Source: Streptomyces ficellus
Lineage (GTDB): Bacteria; Actinomycetota; Actinomycetes; Streptomycetales; Streptomycetaceae
Reading direction: 5' to 3'
Length of the DNA: 64,000 nucleotides
NCBI RefSeq assembly: GCF_030406405.1
Contig: NZ_JAUEPL010000037.1
Location: forward strand, 1 to 64,000
Position numbers and translations under genes: made by a program
The notes under the pieces: model-generated
What the model was told of the DNA's origin: nothing
The model's database searches: none
Seen by the model: the letters and a program-made list of their open reading frames with translations, nothing else
Shown here: positions 8,296 through 19,900 of the stretch, one piece after another
Layout: each line of letters starts with the position of its first letter
Position numbering within the stretch: the first letter of the stretch is position 1

Positions 8296-9258
8296 CTAGG
8301 AGGGGAGCCAGGCCCGCCACGTGGACTCATTCGCCCTGACCCACTTCTCGGCCGCCGCCTCCGGGGAGAGCTTCTGCTCGGCGATCATCAGCGCGACGTC
8401 GTTCTGCGCCTCGGTCGTCCAGCGGAAGTTCTTCAGGAAGGCGGCCGCCTTCCCGCCCTTCTCCGCGAAGTCCGCGTTGAGGTACTTCTGCAGCGGGGTG
8501 TGCGGGTAGGCGCAGGCGACCTTCTTCGGGTCGGCGTCACAGCCCTCCTTGTACGGGGGCAGCTTCACCTCCGTCATCGGCACCTTCTCGAACAGCCACT
8601 GCGGCTTGTACCAGTACGTCAGGAAGGGCTTCTTCTCCTTGGCGAACTGCTTGATCTGGGTGATCTGCGCCGCCTCGGAGCCCGCGAAGACGACCTTGTA
8701 GTCCAGGTCGAGGTTCTCCACCAGCGCCTTGTCGTTGGTGACGTAGGACGGGGAACCGTCCAGCAGCTGGCCCTTGCCGCCGCTCTCCGCCGTACGGAGC
8801 CGACCGGCGTACTTGTCGAGGTTCTTCCAGTCGGTGACGTCCGGGTGCGCCTCGGCGAAGTACGTCGGTACGAACCAGCCGATGTGGCCCGTCACGCCCA
8901 GGTTCCCGCCGCGCGCGATGGTCTTCTTGTCGGTGACGTACCGCTTCTCCTGCTCCGGGTGGCCCCAGTCCTCCAGGATGGCGTCCACCCGGCCCTGGCT
9001 GAGCGCGTCCCAGGCCGGGACCTCGTCCACCTGGACGGTGTCCACCCGGTAGCCGAGCTCGTGTTCGAGCAGGTACTTCGCCACGGCGACGTTGGCCTGC
9101 GCGCCCACCCACGACTGGAGGGAGAGGGTGACCGTCTTCGTGCCCTGGGCGGCGGCGTACGGGGACGCCTGCTTGGTCATGTCGGCCGCGCCGCAGCCGG
9201 TGAGGGCCACCAGGCCCAGCGCGGCGGCGGCGCACACGGTGGTTCGGGCCGTCCGCAT
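8296..9258 (-). CDS. Glycine betaine/choline ABC transporter substrate-binding lipoprotein
   Basis: 320 residues. A lipoprotein signal peptide ends at LVALTGC (lipobox Cys22), so the protein is tethered outside the membrane. The mature part is an OpuAC/ProX-type quaternary-amine binding protein (LSLQSWVGAQANVAVAKYLLEHELGY, DWGHPEQEKRYV, HIGWFVPTYF, FLTYWYKPQWLF), rich in Trp/Tyr that form the aromatic cage for trimethylammonium groups. It is the last gene of the betB-betA-ATPase-permease operon and starts 1 bp after the permease stop codon. Choline, betaine or both could be the ligand; linkage to choline oxidation genes favours choline or betaine uptake for osmoprotection. Confidence 0.92.
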   Translation of the reverse strand: MRTARTTVCAAAALGLVALTGCGAADMTKQASPYAAAQGTKTVTLSLQSWVGAQANVAVAKYLLEHELGYRVDTVQVDEVPAWDALSQGRVDAILEDWGHPEQEKRYVTDKKTIARGGNLGVTGHIGWFVPTYFAEAHPDVTDWKNLDKYAGRLRTAESGGKGQLLDGSPSYVTNDKALVENLDLDYKVVFAGSEAAQITQIKQFAKEKKPFLTYWYKPQWLFEKVPMTEVKLPPYKEGCDADPKKVACAYPHTPLQKYLNADFAEKGGKAAAFLKNFRWTTEAQNDVALMIAEQKLSPEAAAEKWVRANESTWRAWLPS

Positions 9259-9259
9259 G

Positions 9260-11169
9260 TCAGGCCTCCTTTCGTACGGGCTGGGTGACCCGGTCGAGCA
9301 TCAGGCCCAGGCACACGATGGCCGCGCCCGCGACCAGACCGGTCGCCAGGTCGCCCTGCGCAAGGCCGAAGACGACGTCGTAACCGAGCGCGCCACCGCC
9401 CACCAGGCCGCCGATGATGACGACGGCGAGGACGAGGACGACCGCCTGGTTGACCGCGAGCAGCAGCGCCGGACGGGCCAGCGGCAGTTGGACCTGGCGC
9501 AGCTGCTGCCACCCCGTGGCCCCCAGCGAGCGGGCGGCCTCCAGCGCGACGGGGTCGACGCCCCGCAGGCCCTGGGTGGTGATGCGGACGACGGCGGGCA
9601 GGGCGTAGACCACGGCGGCGGCCACCGCCGGGGCGCGGCCCACGCCGAAGAGGGCCACCACGGGGATCAGGTACACGAACTGCGGCATGGTCTGGAAGAC
9701 GTCCAGGACCGGGCGCAGGCAGCGCTCGCAACGCGCGCTGCGCGCCGCCGCCACCGCGATGCCGAAGCCCAGGACGAGGGTGACGGCCACGGCGGCCAGC
9801 ACCTGGGAGAGGGTGTCGAGCGACGCGTCCCACACGCCCAGCACACCGATGGCGCCCATCGCGGCGACGGCCGTCAGCGCCGTACGCCAGGTGCCGACCA
9901 GCAGCGCCAGCGCGCCGACCAGCAGCAGCACCGCCCACCAGGGCAGCGCCTGGAGCCCGTCGCGCACCGGGTCGAGCACCCAGCCGGTGAAGCCCGCGGC
10001 CCAGTCGGCCGTGCCGCCGATGACCGGGACGCCGGAGTAGAGGTGGGCGGTCATCCAGTCGACGGCCCGGTTGACCGGCTCGGCGATGTCGACGTGCCAG
10101 GACTCGGGCCAGGTGAGCCGGTCCGCGAACCGGCCGGCCAGGGCGACCAGCACGAGCACGGCGGCCGCACCGGTCCAGCCCCGCCGGGCCGCCGCGCGCC
10201 CGCCGCCGCCGGACCGGGCGCCCGTCGCCGTACGGTCGAGCACCACGGCGAGCAGCACGATCGGGATACCGGCGGCGAGTGCGGCGCCCACGTCGACGGA
10301 GGCGAGCGCCTGGTAGACGCGGTCGCCGAGGCCGCCCGCGCCGATGACGGAGGCGATGACGGCCATCGACAGGGCCATCATGATCGACTGGTTGACGCCG
10401 AGGAGCAGTTCCTTGCGGGCGAGCGGCAGGCGTGCGGTCAGCAGCCGCTGCCTGCCGGTCGCGCCGAGCGAGGCGGCGGCTTCCAGGACGCCGGGGTCGG
10501 CGGCGCGCAGCCCGAGCGCGGTGAGGCGGGCCATGGGCGGCGCGGCGTAGACGACGGTCGCGAGGACGGCCGCCGGTACGCCGATGCCGAAGACCAGCAC
10601 CACGGGCAGCAGGTACGCGAACGCCGGCAGCACCTGCATGGTGTCGAGCACGGGGCGCAGCGCCCGGTACGTACGGTCCGAGAGCCCGGCGGCCAGGCCC
10701 AGCAGCCCGCCGAGCGCGACGGACGCGGCCACCGCGACGACCATGAGCGCGAGCGTCTGCATGGTGGGCACCCACATGCCGAGCAGTCCGCACACGGCGA
10801 AGGCGGCGGTGGCGCCGAGCGCGACGCGTACGCCCGCGACCCGCCAGGCGATCAGCCCGGCCGCGGCGGTGACGCCGGCCCAGCCGACGGCCAGCAGCAG
10901 CAGGTAGACGGCGCGCACGGACAGCACGACGGCGTTGCTGATGTGGCCGAAGAAGTACAGGAACAGCGGGTGGCTGTCCCGGTGGTCGATGATCCAGTCG
11001 CTGGCGGAGCCGAGCGGCCCGGAGAGATCAACGGAGAGCGAGGCGGGCCAGCTGCCGCCGCCCGCGAAGAGGACGCCGAGCGGTACGAGGACGACGGCGG
11101 CGGCCAGCGGCCAGAACGTGAGCGCGGCCGGCAGCCGGGGCCGTACGGGGGCGGTTGTGACGGTCGCGG

Positions 11170-11173
<4 letters not shown>
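9260..11173 (-). CDS. Betaine/choline ABC transporter permease, two fused permease domains
   Basis: 637 residues. Two OpuAB/ProW-type permease units lie in tandem: one around residues 130-290, the other around 410-620. Each has the EAA-loop signature before the coupling helix (EAAASLGATGRQRLLTARLPLA and EAARSLGATGWQQLRQVQLPLA), followed by a QxxxMALS or QAVVLVLAV segment. A duplicated permease in one chain can replace the usual homodimer, so it would pair with the ATPase encoded upstream. The ATG overlaps the ATPase stop by 4 bp (ATGA), which points to translational coupling. Confidence 0.9.
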
Positions 11174-12686
<1,513 letters not shown>

Positions 12687-12687
<1 letters not shown>

Positions 12688-14213
12688 CAGGCACCACCTC
12701 CCAGTAGTTCGGCGGCCTTTTCGCCGACCATCAGCACCCCGATCATCGGGTTGACGGCCGGCATGGTCGGGAAGACGGACGCGTCGGCGATCCGGATGCC
12801 GTCCAGGCCCCGTACCTTCAAGTCGGGGCCGACGACGGCCTGTTCGTCGTCCACCGCACCCATACGGCAGGTGCCGGCCGGGTGGTAGACGGTGTGGGCG
12901 ACCTTGCGGGCGTACTCGCTCAGCTCCGCGTCGCCGGTGACCTCGGGCCCCGGGCAGACCTCGCGCTTGAGCCAGCCGGCCAGCGGCTCGGCCTTCGCGA
13001 TCTCCCGCGCGATGCGGATGCCGTCGACGAGCGTGCGGCCGTCGTAGTCGTCCTCGTCCGTGAAGTAGCGGAAGTCGAGCGCGGGCTTGACGTCCGGGTC
13101 GGCGCTCGTCAGGTAGAGGCGGCCGCGGCTGCGGGGCTTGGGTATGTTCGGCGTCATCGACACGCCGTGCGCGGGGCGCTGGTAGCCGAGCCGCTCCGGG
13201 TTGTCGGTGAACGGGATCTGGTAGAAGTGGAACATCAAGTCCGGCCCCGGTGAGTCGGGGTCGCGGCGCACGAAGAGCCCCGCGTCGCTGTCCATGGCGG
13301 AGTTCTCGGGTATCGGACCGTGCGTCTCCCAGACGATGACCGACTCGGGGTGGTCGAGCAGGTTCTCGCCGACGCCCGGCAGGTCGTGGACGACGGGGAT
13401 GCCCAGCTTCTCCAGGTCGGCGCGCGGCCCGATGCCGGAGTGCAGCAGCAACCGGGGCGTGTCCACGGCGCCCGCGCAGACGAGGACTTCGCGCCGCGCC
13501 TGGACGAGCCGCTCGGCGCCGTCCTTCGTACGGACGTGGACGCCGCGCGCCCGCGTACCGTCCAGTTCCAGCCGGTACGCCCAGGTCTCCAGCATCAGAT
13601 GGAGGTTGGGCCGCCGGTCCATGACCGGGTGGAGGTACGCGACCGAGGCGGAGGAGCGCTTGTTGTCCTCCGGGTGGTACGCCAGGTCGAAGAAGCCGAC
13701 GCCCTCGTGGAACGGCTTCTTGTTGAACCCCTCGACGCGCGGAACGCCGAGCGCGGCCTGGGCGGCGTCGACGAAGTCGCGGGCGATGGCGTTCCGGTCC
13801 TTCTCGTCGACCGAGACGATGTTGTTGAGGAGCTTGTCGTAGTACGGGTCCATGGCGGCCGCGTTCCAGCCCTCGGCGCCGGCCTCCTCCCACTCGTCCC
13901 AGTCGGACGGCAGGGGCTTGAAGGAGATGAGGGTGTTGTGCGACGAGCAGCCGCCGAGCACGCGGGCGCGGCTGTGCCGGATGTGGGAGTTGCCGCGTGG
14001 CTGCTCGACGGTGGGGTAGTCGTAGTCGAGGTCGCCGCCGAGCAGGCCCATCCAGCGGCGCAGCGTCAGGACGTCGGGCCGGTCGACGTCGCTCGGGCCG
14101 CCCTCGATGACGGCGACCGTGACGTCAGGGTCGGCCGTGAGGCGGTGGGCGATGACGGAACCGGCGGTTCCGCCTCCGACGATGACATAGTCGTACACAG
14201 GGTTGGCGCTCAT
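12687..14213 (-). CDS. betA: Choline dehydrogenase (GMC oxidoreductase)
   Basis: 508 residues. The N-terminal FAD-binding dinucleotide fold is YDYVIVGGGTAGSVIAHRL (residues 8-26), followed by the GMC signature around GGCSSHNTLISF and a second signature, GAVDTPRLLLHSGIG. The C-terminal catalytic His region is HTVYHPAGTCRMG and the terminal part is NPMIGVLMVGEKAAELL. The role is FAD-dependent oxidation of choline to betaine aldehyde. It lies 21 bp downstream of betB and overlaps the transporter ATPase start by one base, so uptake and oxidation are produced together. GMC enzymes vary in substrate; the choline assignment rests largely on this neighbourhood. Confidence 0.9.
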
Positions 14214-14234
14214 GATCTTTTCTCTCCCGCGTCG

Positions 14235-15719
14235 TCAGCCCGCGAACCAGCGCACGGGGCGCGGGGCGAGGTTCTGGTACACGTGCTTGGTCTCGCGGTA
14301 CTCGGCGAGCCCGGCCGGGCCGAGTTCGCGGCCGATGCCGCTCTTGCCGAAGCCGCCCCACTCCGCCTGCGGCAGGTAGGGGTGGAAGTCGTTGATCCAG
14401 ACCGTGCCGTGCCGCAGCCGTCCGGCGACGCGCCGGGCGCGGCCGGCGTCGGCGGACCAGACGCCGCCGGCGAGCCCGTACTCGGTGTCGTTGGCGAGGG
14501 CGACGGCCTCGTCCTCCGTACGGAAGGTCTCGACGGTGAGGACCGGGCCGAAGACCTCTTCGCGCACCACCCGCATGCCCCGGTGGCAGCGGTCGAGGAC
14601 GGTGGGGCGGTAGAAGTAGCCGGGGCCGTCGGGCCGTTCGCCGCCCGCGCGCAGGACGGCGCCCTCGGCGAGGGCGGAGGAGACGTACTCCTCGGTGCGG
14701 GCGAGCTGCTGCGCGGAGACGAGCGGGCCGCATTCGACGCCCTTGTCGGTGCCCCGGCCGATACGGATCTTCTCGGCGCGGCGGGCGAGTTCGGCGACGA
14801 AGCGCTCGCGCAGCGACTCCTCGATGATGAGGCGGGAGCCGGCCGAGCAGACCTGGCCGCTGTGGATGAACGCCGCGTTGAGGGCCTGGTCGACGGCGGT
14901 GTCGAAGCCCTCGTCGGTGGCGCAGGCGTCGGCGAAGACCACGTTGGGGTTCTTGCCGCCCAGTTCGAGGGCGACCTTCTTGACGGTGTCGGCGGCGGCG
15001 CGCATCACCTTCGTACCGCTGAGGAGTCCGCCCGTGAACGACACGAGGTCGACGTCCGGGTGCTCGGACATGCGGGCGCCCACGGGGTCGCCGGCGCCGG
15101 TGACGAGGTTGCCGGCCCCGGCCGGGAGCCCGGCCTCGGCCAGGAGCCTCATGAGGGCGACGGTGGTGAGCGGGGTGATCTCGCTGGGCTTGATCACAAA
15201 GGTGTTGCCCGCGGCCAGCGCCGGGGCGATCTTCCAGCTGGCCTGGAGGAGGGGGTAGTTCCAGGGCGTGATGAGGGCGCAGACCCCGACGGGCTCGTGC
15301 ACGACCACGCTGTGGATGTCCGGTGACCCGGCGTCGACGACCCGGCCGCCGCTCTCGTTCATCACGAGGTCGGCGAAGTAGCGGAAGGCGTCGGTGACGC
15401 AGTCGACGTCGACGCGCCCTTCCTCCAGGGTCTTCCCGGCGTCGCGGCTCTCCAGCAGACCGATCTCCTCGCGGTCGCGCTGGAGCAGGTCGGCGACGCG
15501 GCGCAGCAGCGCGGCCCGTTCGGCGACGGGGGTACGCGGCCACGGGCCCTCGTCGAACGCGGTGCGTGCGGCGGCGATCGCGGCGTCGGTGTCCTCGGCC
15601 CCGCCCTCGGCGACGACCGCGAGGGTCGTGGCGTCGGCGGGGTCGAGGATGTCACGTGTGGCGCCGGAGGCGGCGGCCCGCCACGCTCCGCCCACGTGGA
15701 TGGTGTGTTGTTCCGACAC
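14235..15719 (-). CDS. betB: Betaine aldehyde dehydrogenase
   Basis: 494 residues from GTG 15719, chosen because GGAAGG lies about 10 bp upstream and the aligned N-terminus (HTIHVGGAWR) begins there. It has the complete NAD-dependent aldehyde dehydrogenase motifs: ALITPWNYPL, KPSEITPLT, FTGGLLSGTKV, catalytic Glu in LELGGKNPNVVF, catalytic Cys in HSGQVCSAGSRL, and EEVFGPVLTV. It oxidises betaine aldehyde to glycine betaine in the cytoplasm. As the first gene of the operon it is transcribed from the 15720-16007 region, divergent from an acyltransferase gene. Confidence 0.9.
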   Translation of the reverse strand: MSEQHTIHVGGAWRAAASGATRDILDPADATTLAVVAEGGAEDTDAAIAAARTAFDEGPWPRTPVAERAALLRRVADLLQRDREEIGLLESRDAGKTLEEGRVDVDCVTDAFRYFADLVMNESGGRVVDAGSPDIHSVVVHEPVGVCALITPWNYPLLQASWKIAPALAAGNTFVIKPSEITPLTTVALMRLLAEAGLPAGAGNLVTGAGDPVGARMSEHPDVDLVSFTGGLLSGTKVMRAAADTVKKVALELGGKNPNVVFADACATDEGFDTAVDQALNAAFIHSGQVCSAGSRLIIEESLRERFVAELARRAEKIRIGRGTDKGVECGPLVSAQQLARTEEYVSSALAEGAVLRAGGERPDGPGYFYRPTVLDRCHRGMRVVREEVFGPVLTVETFRTEDEAVALANDTEYGLAGGVWSADAGRARRVAGRLRHGTVWINDFHPYLPQAEWGGFGKSGIGRELGPAGLAEYRETKHVYQNLAPRPVRWFAG

Positions 15720-16007
15720 GATCGCGTTTGCCTTCCATTCCCGGTTCGGTCCACACCAGCGGTGGCTGGCGACCGGGGACCCTGCCCGGGGTGGCGGAAA
15801 GCATGCGCGAAAGTGGGTTTGCTCACTCCGTGCCGGGTAGGCGGGCGCGTCCCCGCCCGGCGGACGCCGCCGTCCGCGACGCCGTCCCGCCCGTGTTTCC
15901 GACACACGCGATCAACGCAATCAATAGGACAAGCGCAATGATCTGTATGGATGACCGCTTGGGCTCGTCGCCCTCTCCCGGCCCGGTGGCGCGCCTAGGG
16001 TTCGGGC
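15720..16007. promoter_or_regulatory. Divergent bet-operon / acyltransferase promoter region with repeat element
   Basis: A 288-bp gap with a comparatively AT-rich patch. CAACGCAATCA (15913-15923) and CAAGCGCAATGA (15930-15941) are imperfect direct repeats, flanked by GATCA/TGATC. This would suit a repressor site for the bet operon (BetI-like or other), but no regulator gene adjoins. A second GC-rich dyad lies near 15783-15842. No small gene is convincing here. Confidence 0.35.
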
Positions 16008-17156
16008 ATGCGCAGCAGCGACCGCGTCTATCTCGCCCCCGTCGACCATCTGCGCGCCGCCGCCGCCGTACTGGTCGTGCTCTACCACGGGTGCCAGCTC
16101 CTCGGCGCGCGCATCGAGGGCCGGGACTTCAGGCCGGTGACCGACTGGCTGTACTCCACCAACCCCGCCGCCACCCTCGTCTTCGAAGGGCACACGGGCG
16201 TCGCCCTGTTCATGGTCCTGTCCGGCTTTATCTTCACCGTGGGCGCGCACGGAAAGCCCGTCCGCTACGGCCGCTTCCTGACCAACCGGCTGCTGCGCGT
16301 CTACCCGCTCTACCTGGTCATCGCCGTCCTGGGCATGGCCACGCACATCGCCATACCCACGTTCCAGGACCTGCTGCGGATCCTGACGTTCGCCGCGCCC
16401 GCCCAGCCGTACGGGGGCGTCTTCTGGACCCTGTGCGTGGAGATGCAGTTCTACCTGGTCTTCCCGCTGCTCAACCGGCTCCTCACCGAGCGCGGGCCCG
16501 GCGCCCTGCTGCGGCTGCTGGCGGCGGTCTCGCTGCTGCGGGCGCTGGTGTGGCTGAGCAGCCCGGCGCCCGAGCCGCACACGGCCGCGCTGTACCTGGG
16601 CCTGGCCGGGCGCATCGACCAGTTCCTGCTGGGGATGCTCGCCGCCTGGCTGTACCTGCACCACCGGGGCCGTCTGCGGAACCGCTGGCTGCCTCCCGCC
16701 GCCCTCACCCTGGCGGTGGGACTGCTGTGGTCGTTCAACCAGGTCCACGGGTTCGTCTCCGACAGCCCGCTGAAGCTGGCCTGGAGCAGTGCGGAGGGGG
16801 CCGTCTGGGCGCTGGTGGTGGCGGCGTACGTGGCGAACCGGGGGCCCGGCGGGGCGCTCTCTCGGGCGGCCGCCCGCCTGGGCGAGGTCAGCTTCTCGGT
16901 GTACCTGACGCACTTCATGGTGCTGACGGTGATCTGCGAGTACGGGTACGGGTGGCTTCCGCGCGGGCTGCCGCCGGTGTGGGGCGCGTTCCTGGTCACG
17001 CTGCTGGTGGCTCTGCCGGTGACGGTGGGCCTGTCGTTCCTGACGTACCACGCCATCGAACTGCCGTTCCTGCGGCTGCGGCGGCCGTACGTGGGCGGGG
17101 CACCCGTCGTGGAGACACCGCGCCCCCGGCAGCGGGAGAGCTACCGGGGGCGCTGA
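16008..17156 (+). CDS. Acyltransferase 3 family membrane protein
   Basis: 382 residues with about ten hydrophobic segments. N-terminal LAPVDHLRAAAAVLVVLYHG carries the catalytic-type His of OafA/YrhL-like O-acyltransferases, and LFMVLSGFIFTVG plus RFLTNRLLRVYPLYLV follow in the usual order. VFWTLCVEMQFYLVFPLL is the second signature. These enzymes transfer acyl groups to extracytoplasmic sugars or to secondary metabolites. The target is not indicated, because neighbours on both sides belong to unrelated minus-strand units. It begins at ATG 16008, with no close ribosome site. Confidence 0.88.
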   Translation: MRSSDRVYLAPVDHLRAAAAVLVVLYHGCQLLGARIEGRDFRPVTDWLYSTNPAATLVFEGHTGVALFMVLSGFIFTVGAHGKPVRYGRFLTNRLLRVYPLYLVIAVLGMATHIAIPTFQDLLRILTFAAPAQPYGGVFWTLCVEMQFYLVFPLLNRLLTERGPGALLRLLAAVSLLRALVWLSSPAPEPHTAALYLGLAGRIDQFLLGMLAAWLYLHHRGRLRNRWLPPAALTLAVGLLWSFNQVHGFVSDSPLKLAWSSAEGAVWALVVAAYVANRGPGGALSRAAARLGEVSFSVYLTHFMVLTVICEYGYGWLPRGLPPVWGAFLVTLLVALPVTVGLSFLTYHAIELPFLRLRRPYVGGAPVVETPRPRQRESYRGR

Positions 17157-17173
17157 GCGGTTCTGGCGATCGG

Positions 17174-17216
17174 GTCAGCCAGGTCAGGTCAGCCGGGTCA
17201 GGTCAGCCGGGTGAGA
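17174..17216 (+). repeat. 14-bp tandem repeat in the acyltransferase/mdh gap
   Basis: GGTCAGCCAGGTCA, GGTCAGCCGGGTCA and GGTCAGCCGGGTGA follow one another in the 78-bp space between the convergent acyltransferase and malate dehydrogenase genes. No stem is formed; this is a small slippage array. Confidence 0.8.
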
Positions 17217-17234
17217 TCAGGCCGGATCACCGGA

Positions 17235-18224
17235 TCAGATCAGGCCCAGGCCGCGCACCGCGTCGCGCTCCTCGACGAGCTCGGCGACCGAGGCGTCGAT
17301 GCGCGCACGCGAGAACTCGTTGATGTTCAGGCCCTGGACGATCTCGTACTTGCCGTCCTTGCAGGTCACCGGGAAGGAGGAGATCAGGCCCTCCGGGACG
17401 CCGTAGGAGCCGTCCGACGGGATGCCCATGGAGGTCCAGTCGCCGTCGGCGGTGCCGTTGACCCAGGTGAAGACGTGGTCGAGGGCGGCGTTCGCGGCGG
17501 AGGCGGCGGAGGAGGCGCCACGGGCCTCGATGATCGCCGCACCGCGCTTGGCGACGGTCGGGATGAAGGTGTCCGCCAGCCACTGCTGGTCGCTCACGAC
17601 CTCGGCGGCGTTCTTGCCGGCGATCTCCGCGTGGAAGATGTCGGGGTACTGGGTGGCCGAGTGGTTGCCCCAGATCGTCAGCTTCTTGATGTCGGTGACC
17701 GCAGCGCCGGTCTTCTTCGCCAGCTGCGAGATGGCCCGGTTGTGGTCCAGGCGGGTCATCGCGGTGAAGCGCTCGGCCGGTACGTCCGGCGCGGCGGCCT
17801 GCGCGATGAGCGCGTTGGTGTTGGCCGGGTTGCCGACGACGAGGACCTTGATGTCGTCCGCGGCGTTGTCGTTGATGGCCTTGCCCTGCGGCTTGAAGAT
17901 GCCGCCGTTGGCCTCCAGCAGGTCGCCGCGCTCCATGCCCTTCGTACGCGGGCGGGCACCCACGAGGAGGGCCACGTTGGCGCCGTCGAACGCGACGTTC
18001 GGGTCGTCGGTGATCTCGATGCCGCGCAGCAGCGGGAAGGCGCAGTCGTCGAGCTCCATGGCGGTGCCCTCGGCGGCCTTGAGGCCCTGCGGGATCTCCA
18101 GGAGGCGGAGCTTGACCGGCACGTCCGCGCCGAGCAGGTGGCCGGAGGCGATGCGGAAGAGGAGCGCGTAACCGATCTGGCCGGCCGCGCCGGTGACGGT
18201 GACATTCACGGGAGTGCGGGTCAT
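17235..18224 (-). CDS. mdh: Malate dehydrogenase (NAD)
   Basis: 329 residues, the usual length for the cytosolic/actinobacterial group. N-terminal Rossmann loop GAAGQIGYALLFRIASG (residues 12-28); mobile-loop region ARPRTKGMERGDLLEANG with substrate arginines; NPANTNALI; catalytic pair in MTRLDHNRA and WGNHSATQYPD. It interconverts malate and oxaloacetate in the TCA cycle. It is transcribed alone on the minus strand, with icd about 450 bp upstream in the same orientation; sucCD also lies in this window, making three TCA loci within 14 kb. Confidence 0.97.
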   Translation of the reverse strand: MTRTPVNVTVTGAAGQIGYALLFRIASGHLLGADVPVKLRLLEIPQGLKAAEGTAMELDDCAFPLLRGIEITDDPNVAFDGANVALLVGARPRTKGMERGDLLEANGGIFKPQGKAINDNAADDIKVLVVGNPANTNALIAQAAAPDVPAERFTAMTRLDHNRAISQLAKKTGAAVTDIKKLTIWGNHSATQYPDIFHAEIAGKNAAEVVSDQQWLADTFIPTVAKRGAAIIEARGASSAASAANAALDHVFTWVNGTADGDWTSMGIPSDGSYGVPEGLISSFPVTCKDGKYEIVQGLNINEFSRARIDASVAELVEERDAVRGLGLI

Positions 18225-18679
18225 GGCGATCTCCGTAAGACAGCTGGCGGTGGGGGTCCCTGCCCCTGGTGCTGGACATCCTTACTGATCGATCGGTGTC
18301 TCGACGTGAAGAGATATCCAGCGGTCAGGCTATCCGACCCGGACCCCCCTCAACCGCCGCCCCCTTGTGTCGCGGCTCACTGCCTCCCGGTGCGGCCCAC
18401 GGTGCCGTTTCTCCGGCGTGGCGCAGGCCCTGAGCCGGGCTCACGGGTGGGTGAGTGTCTCGCGCTCGTCGCGGGCCGATCACACCATGGCGGAATGGTC
18501 ACCTCCGTGCCACAGGGCCCGGACACGTCTTGATCCAGCTTGGCGCCCGCGTGACGCTTTACGCAGGCCACGGCGCCCGTCCTGCTCGGGGGAGAGGACG
18601 GGCGCCGCGACCGGTGACGGGAGACAGGAGACGGGAGCGGTGACCGGAGACAGGAGACGGGAGCGGGAGACGGCACGGC
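18225..18679. other. 455-bp intergenic region between icd and mdh
   Basis: No convincing gene. It should hold the mdh promoter (right of 18224), but I could not identify confident -35/-10 boxes. Towards icd it holds a terminator hairpin (18571-18607) and a G/A-rich direct repeat of about 28 bp (18608-18671, CAGGAGACGGGAGCG twice). Confidence 0.6.
18571..18607 (-). terminator. Hairpin downstream of icd
   Basis: CGGCGCCCGTCC (18571-18582) pairs perfectly with GGACGGGCGCCG (18596-18607) across a 13-base loop, 70 bp beyond the icd stop. There is no U-tract, which is common for Streptomyces terminators. Confidence 0.65.
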
Positions 18680-19900
18680 TCAGGCGGAGACCATTTTCTT
18701 CTGCACATTGGTGTCGACGGCCTCCAGGAACTGCTCCGTGGTCAGCCACGGGTGGTCCCGGGAGATCAGCTGCGCCAGGTCCTTGGTCATCTGACCGCCC
18801 TCGACGGTCTCGACACAGACCTGCTCCAGGGTCTGCGCGAACCGGGTCACCTCGGGGGTGCCGTCCAGCCTGCCGCGGTGCGCGAGGCCACGGGTCCAGG
18901 CGAAGACGGAGGCGATCGGATTGGTCGAGGTGGCCTTGCCCTGCTGGTGGCGGCGGTAGTGGCGGGTGACCGTGCCGTGCGCCGCCTCGGCCTCGACGGT
19001 CCGGCCGTCGGGGGACATCAGCACCGAGGTCATCAGCCCGAGGGAGCCGAACCCCTGGGCCACCAGATCCGACTGGACGTCACCGTCGTAGTTCTTGCAC
19101 GCCCAGACGTAACCGCCCTCCCACTTCAGTGCCGAGGCGACCATGTCGTCGATGAGACGGTGCTCGTAGGTCAGGCCCGCCCGGTCGAACGCGGCCTTGA
19201 ACTCGGCGTCGAAGACCTCCTGGAAGAGGTCCTTGAAGCGCCCGTCGTACTTCTTCAGGACCGTGTTCTTCGTGGACATGTAGACCGGGTAGCCACGGTC
19301 CAGGCCGTAGCGGAACGAGGCACGCGCGAAGTCGCGGATCGACTCGTCCTCGTTGTACATGGCCAGCGCGACACCGGAGTCCGGGAACTCGTGGACCTCC
19401 AGCTCGACCGGCTCGGAGCCGTCCTTCGGGGTGAACGTCATGGTGAGCGTGCCCGGGCCGGGGACCTTGAGGTCGGTGGCGCGGTACTGGTCGCCGAAGG
19501 CGTGACGGCCGACGACGATCGGCTTGGTCCAGCCGGGGACGAGCCGGGGCACGTTGCTCATGATGATCGGCTCGCGGAAGATCACGCCACGGATGATGTC
19601 GCGGACGGTGGCGTTGGGCGAGCGGTACATCGCCCTGAGGCCGAACTCCGCGACACGCGCCTCGTCCGGGGTGATCGTGGCGCACTTGACTCCGACGCCG
19701 TACTGCTTGATGGCGTGGGCGGCGTCGACGGTGACCTGGTCGCGGGTGGCGTCGCGGTGCTCGATGCCGAGGTCGAAGTACCTCAGATCGACATCGAGGT
19801 ACGGCAGGATCAGCTTGTCCTTGATGACGTGCCAGATGATGCGGGCCATCTCGTCGCCGTCGAGCTCGACGACGGGGTTGGCTACCTTGATCTTGGCCAT
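18680..19900 (-). CDS. icd: NADP-dependent isocitrate dehydrogenase, eukaryote-like type
   Basis: 406 residues, homologous to the dimeric NADP enzymes of the eukaryote-like subfamily rather than the E. coli Icd type. Features: VVELDGDEMARIIWHVIK at the start, SPNATVRDIIRG (substrate Ser/Asn), PRLVPGWTKPIVVGRHAFGDQY, YDGRFKDLF, MVASALKWEGGYVWACKNYDGDVQSD (metal Asp), and AHGTVTRHYRRHQQGKATSTNP (NADP site). It oxidatively decarboxylates isocitrate to 2-oxoglutarate with NADPH formation. It is monocistronic by appearance, with its own upstream gap and downstream hairpin. Confidence 0.96.
   Translation of the reverse strand: MAKIKVANPVVELDGDEMARIIWHVIKDKLILPYLDVDLRYFDLGIEHRDATRDQVTVDAAHAIKQYGVGVKCATITPDEARVAEFGLRAMYRSPNATVRDIIRGVIFREPIIMSNVPRLVPGWTKPIVVGRHAFGDQYRATDLKVPGPGTLTMTFTPKDGSEPVELEVHEFPDSGVALAMYNEDESIRDFARASFRYGLDRGYPVYMSTKNTVLKKYDGRFKDLFQEVFDAEFKAAFDRAGLTYEHRLIDDMVASALKWEGGYVWACKNYDGDVQSDLVAQGFGSLGLMTSVLMSPDGRTVEAEAAHGTVTRHYRRHQQGKATSTNPIASVFAWTRGLAHRGRLDGTPEVTRFAQTLEQVCVETVEGGQMTKDLAQLISRDHPWLTTEQFLEAVDTNVQKKMVSA

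Noticed and set aside
8927..8950. TTGTCGGTG box resembling the damage motif inside the binding-protein gene
   Set aside because: It is in the middle of a coding sequence, lacks TANNNT at the right distance and has no start codon next to it.
18225..18679. Small genes in the icd-mdh gap
   Set aside because: Open frames overlap a hairpin and a purine-rich repeat and have no coding signature.
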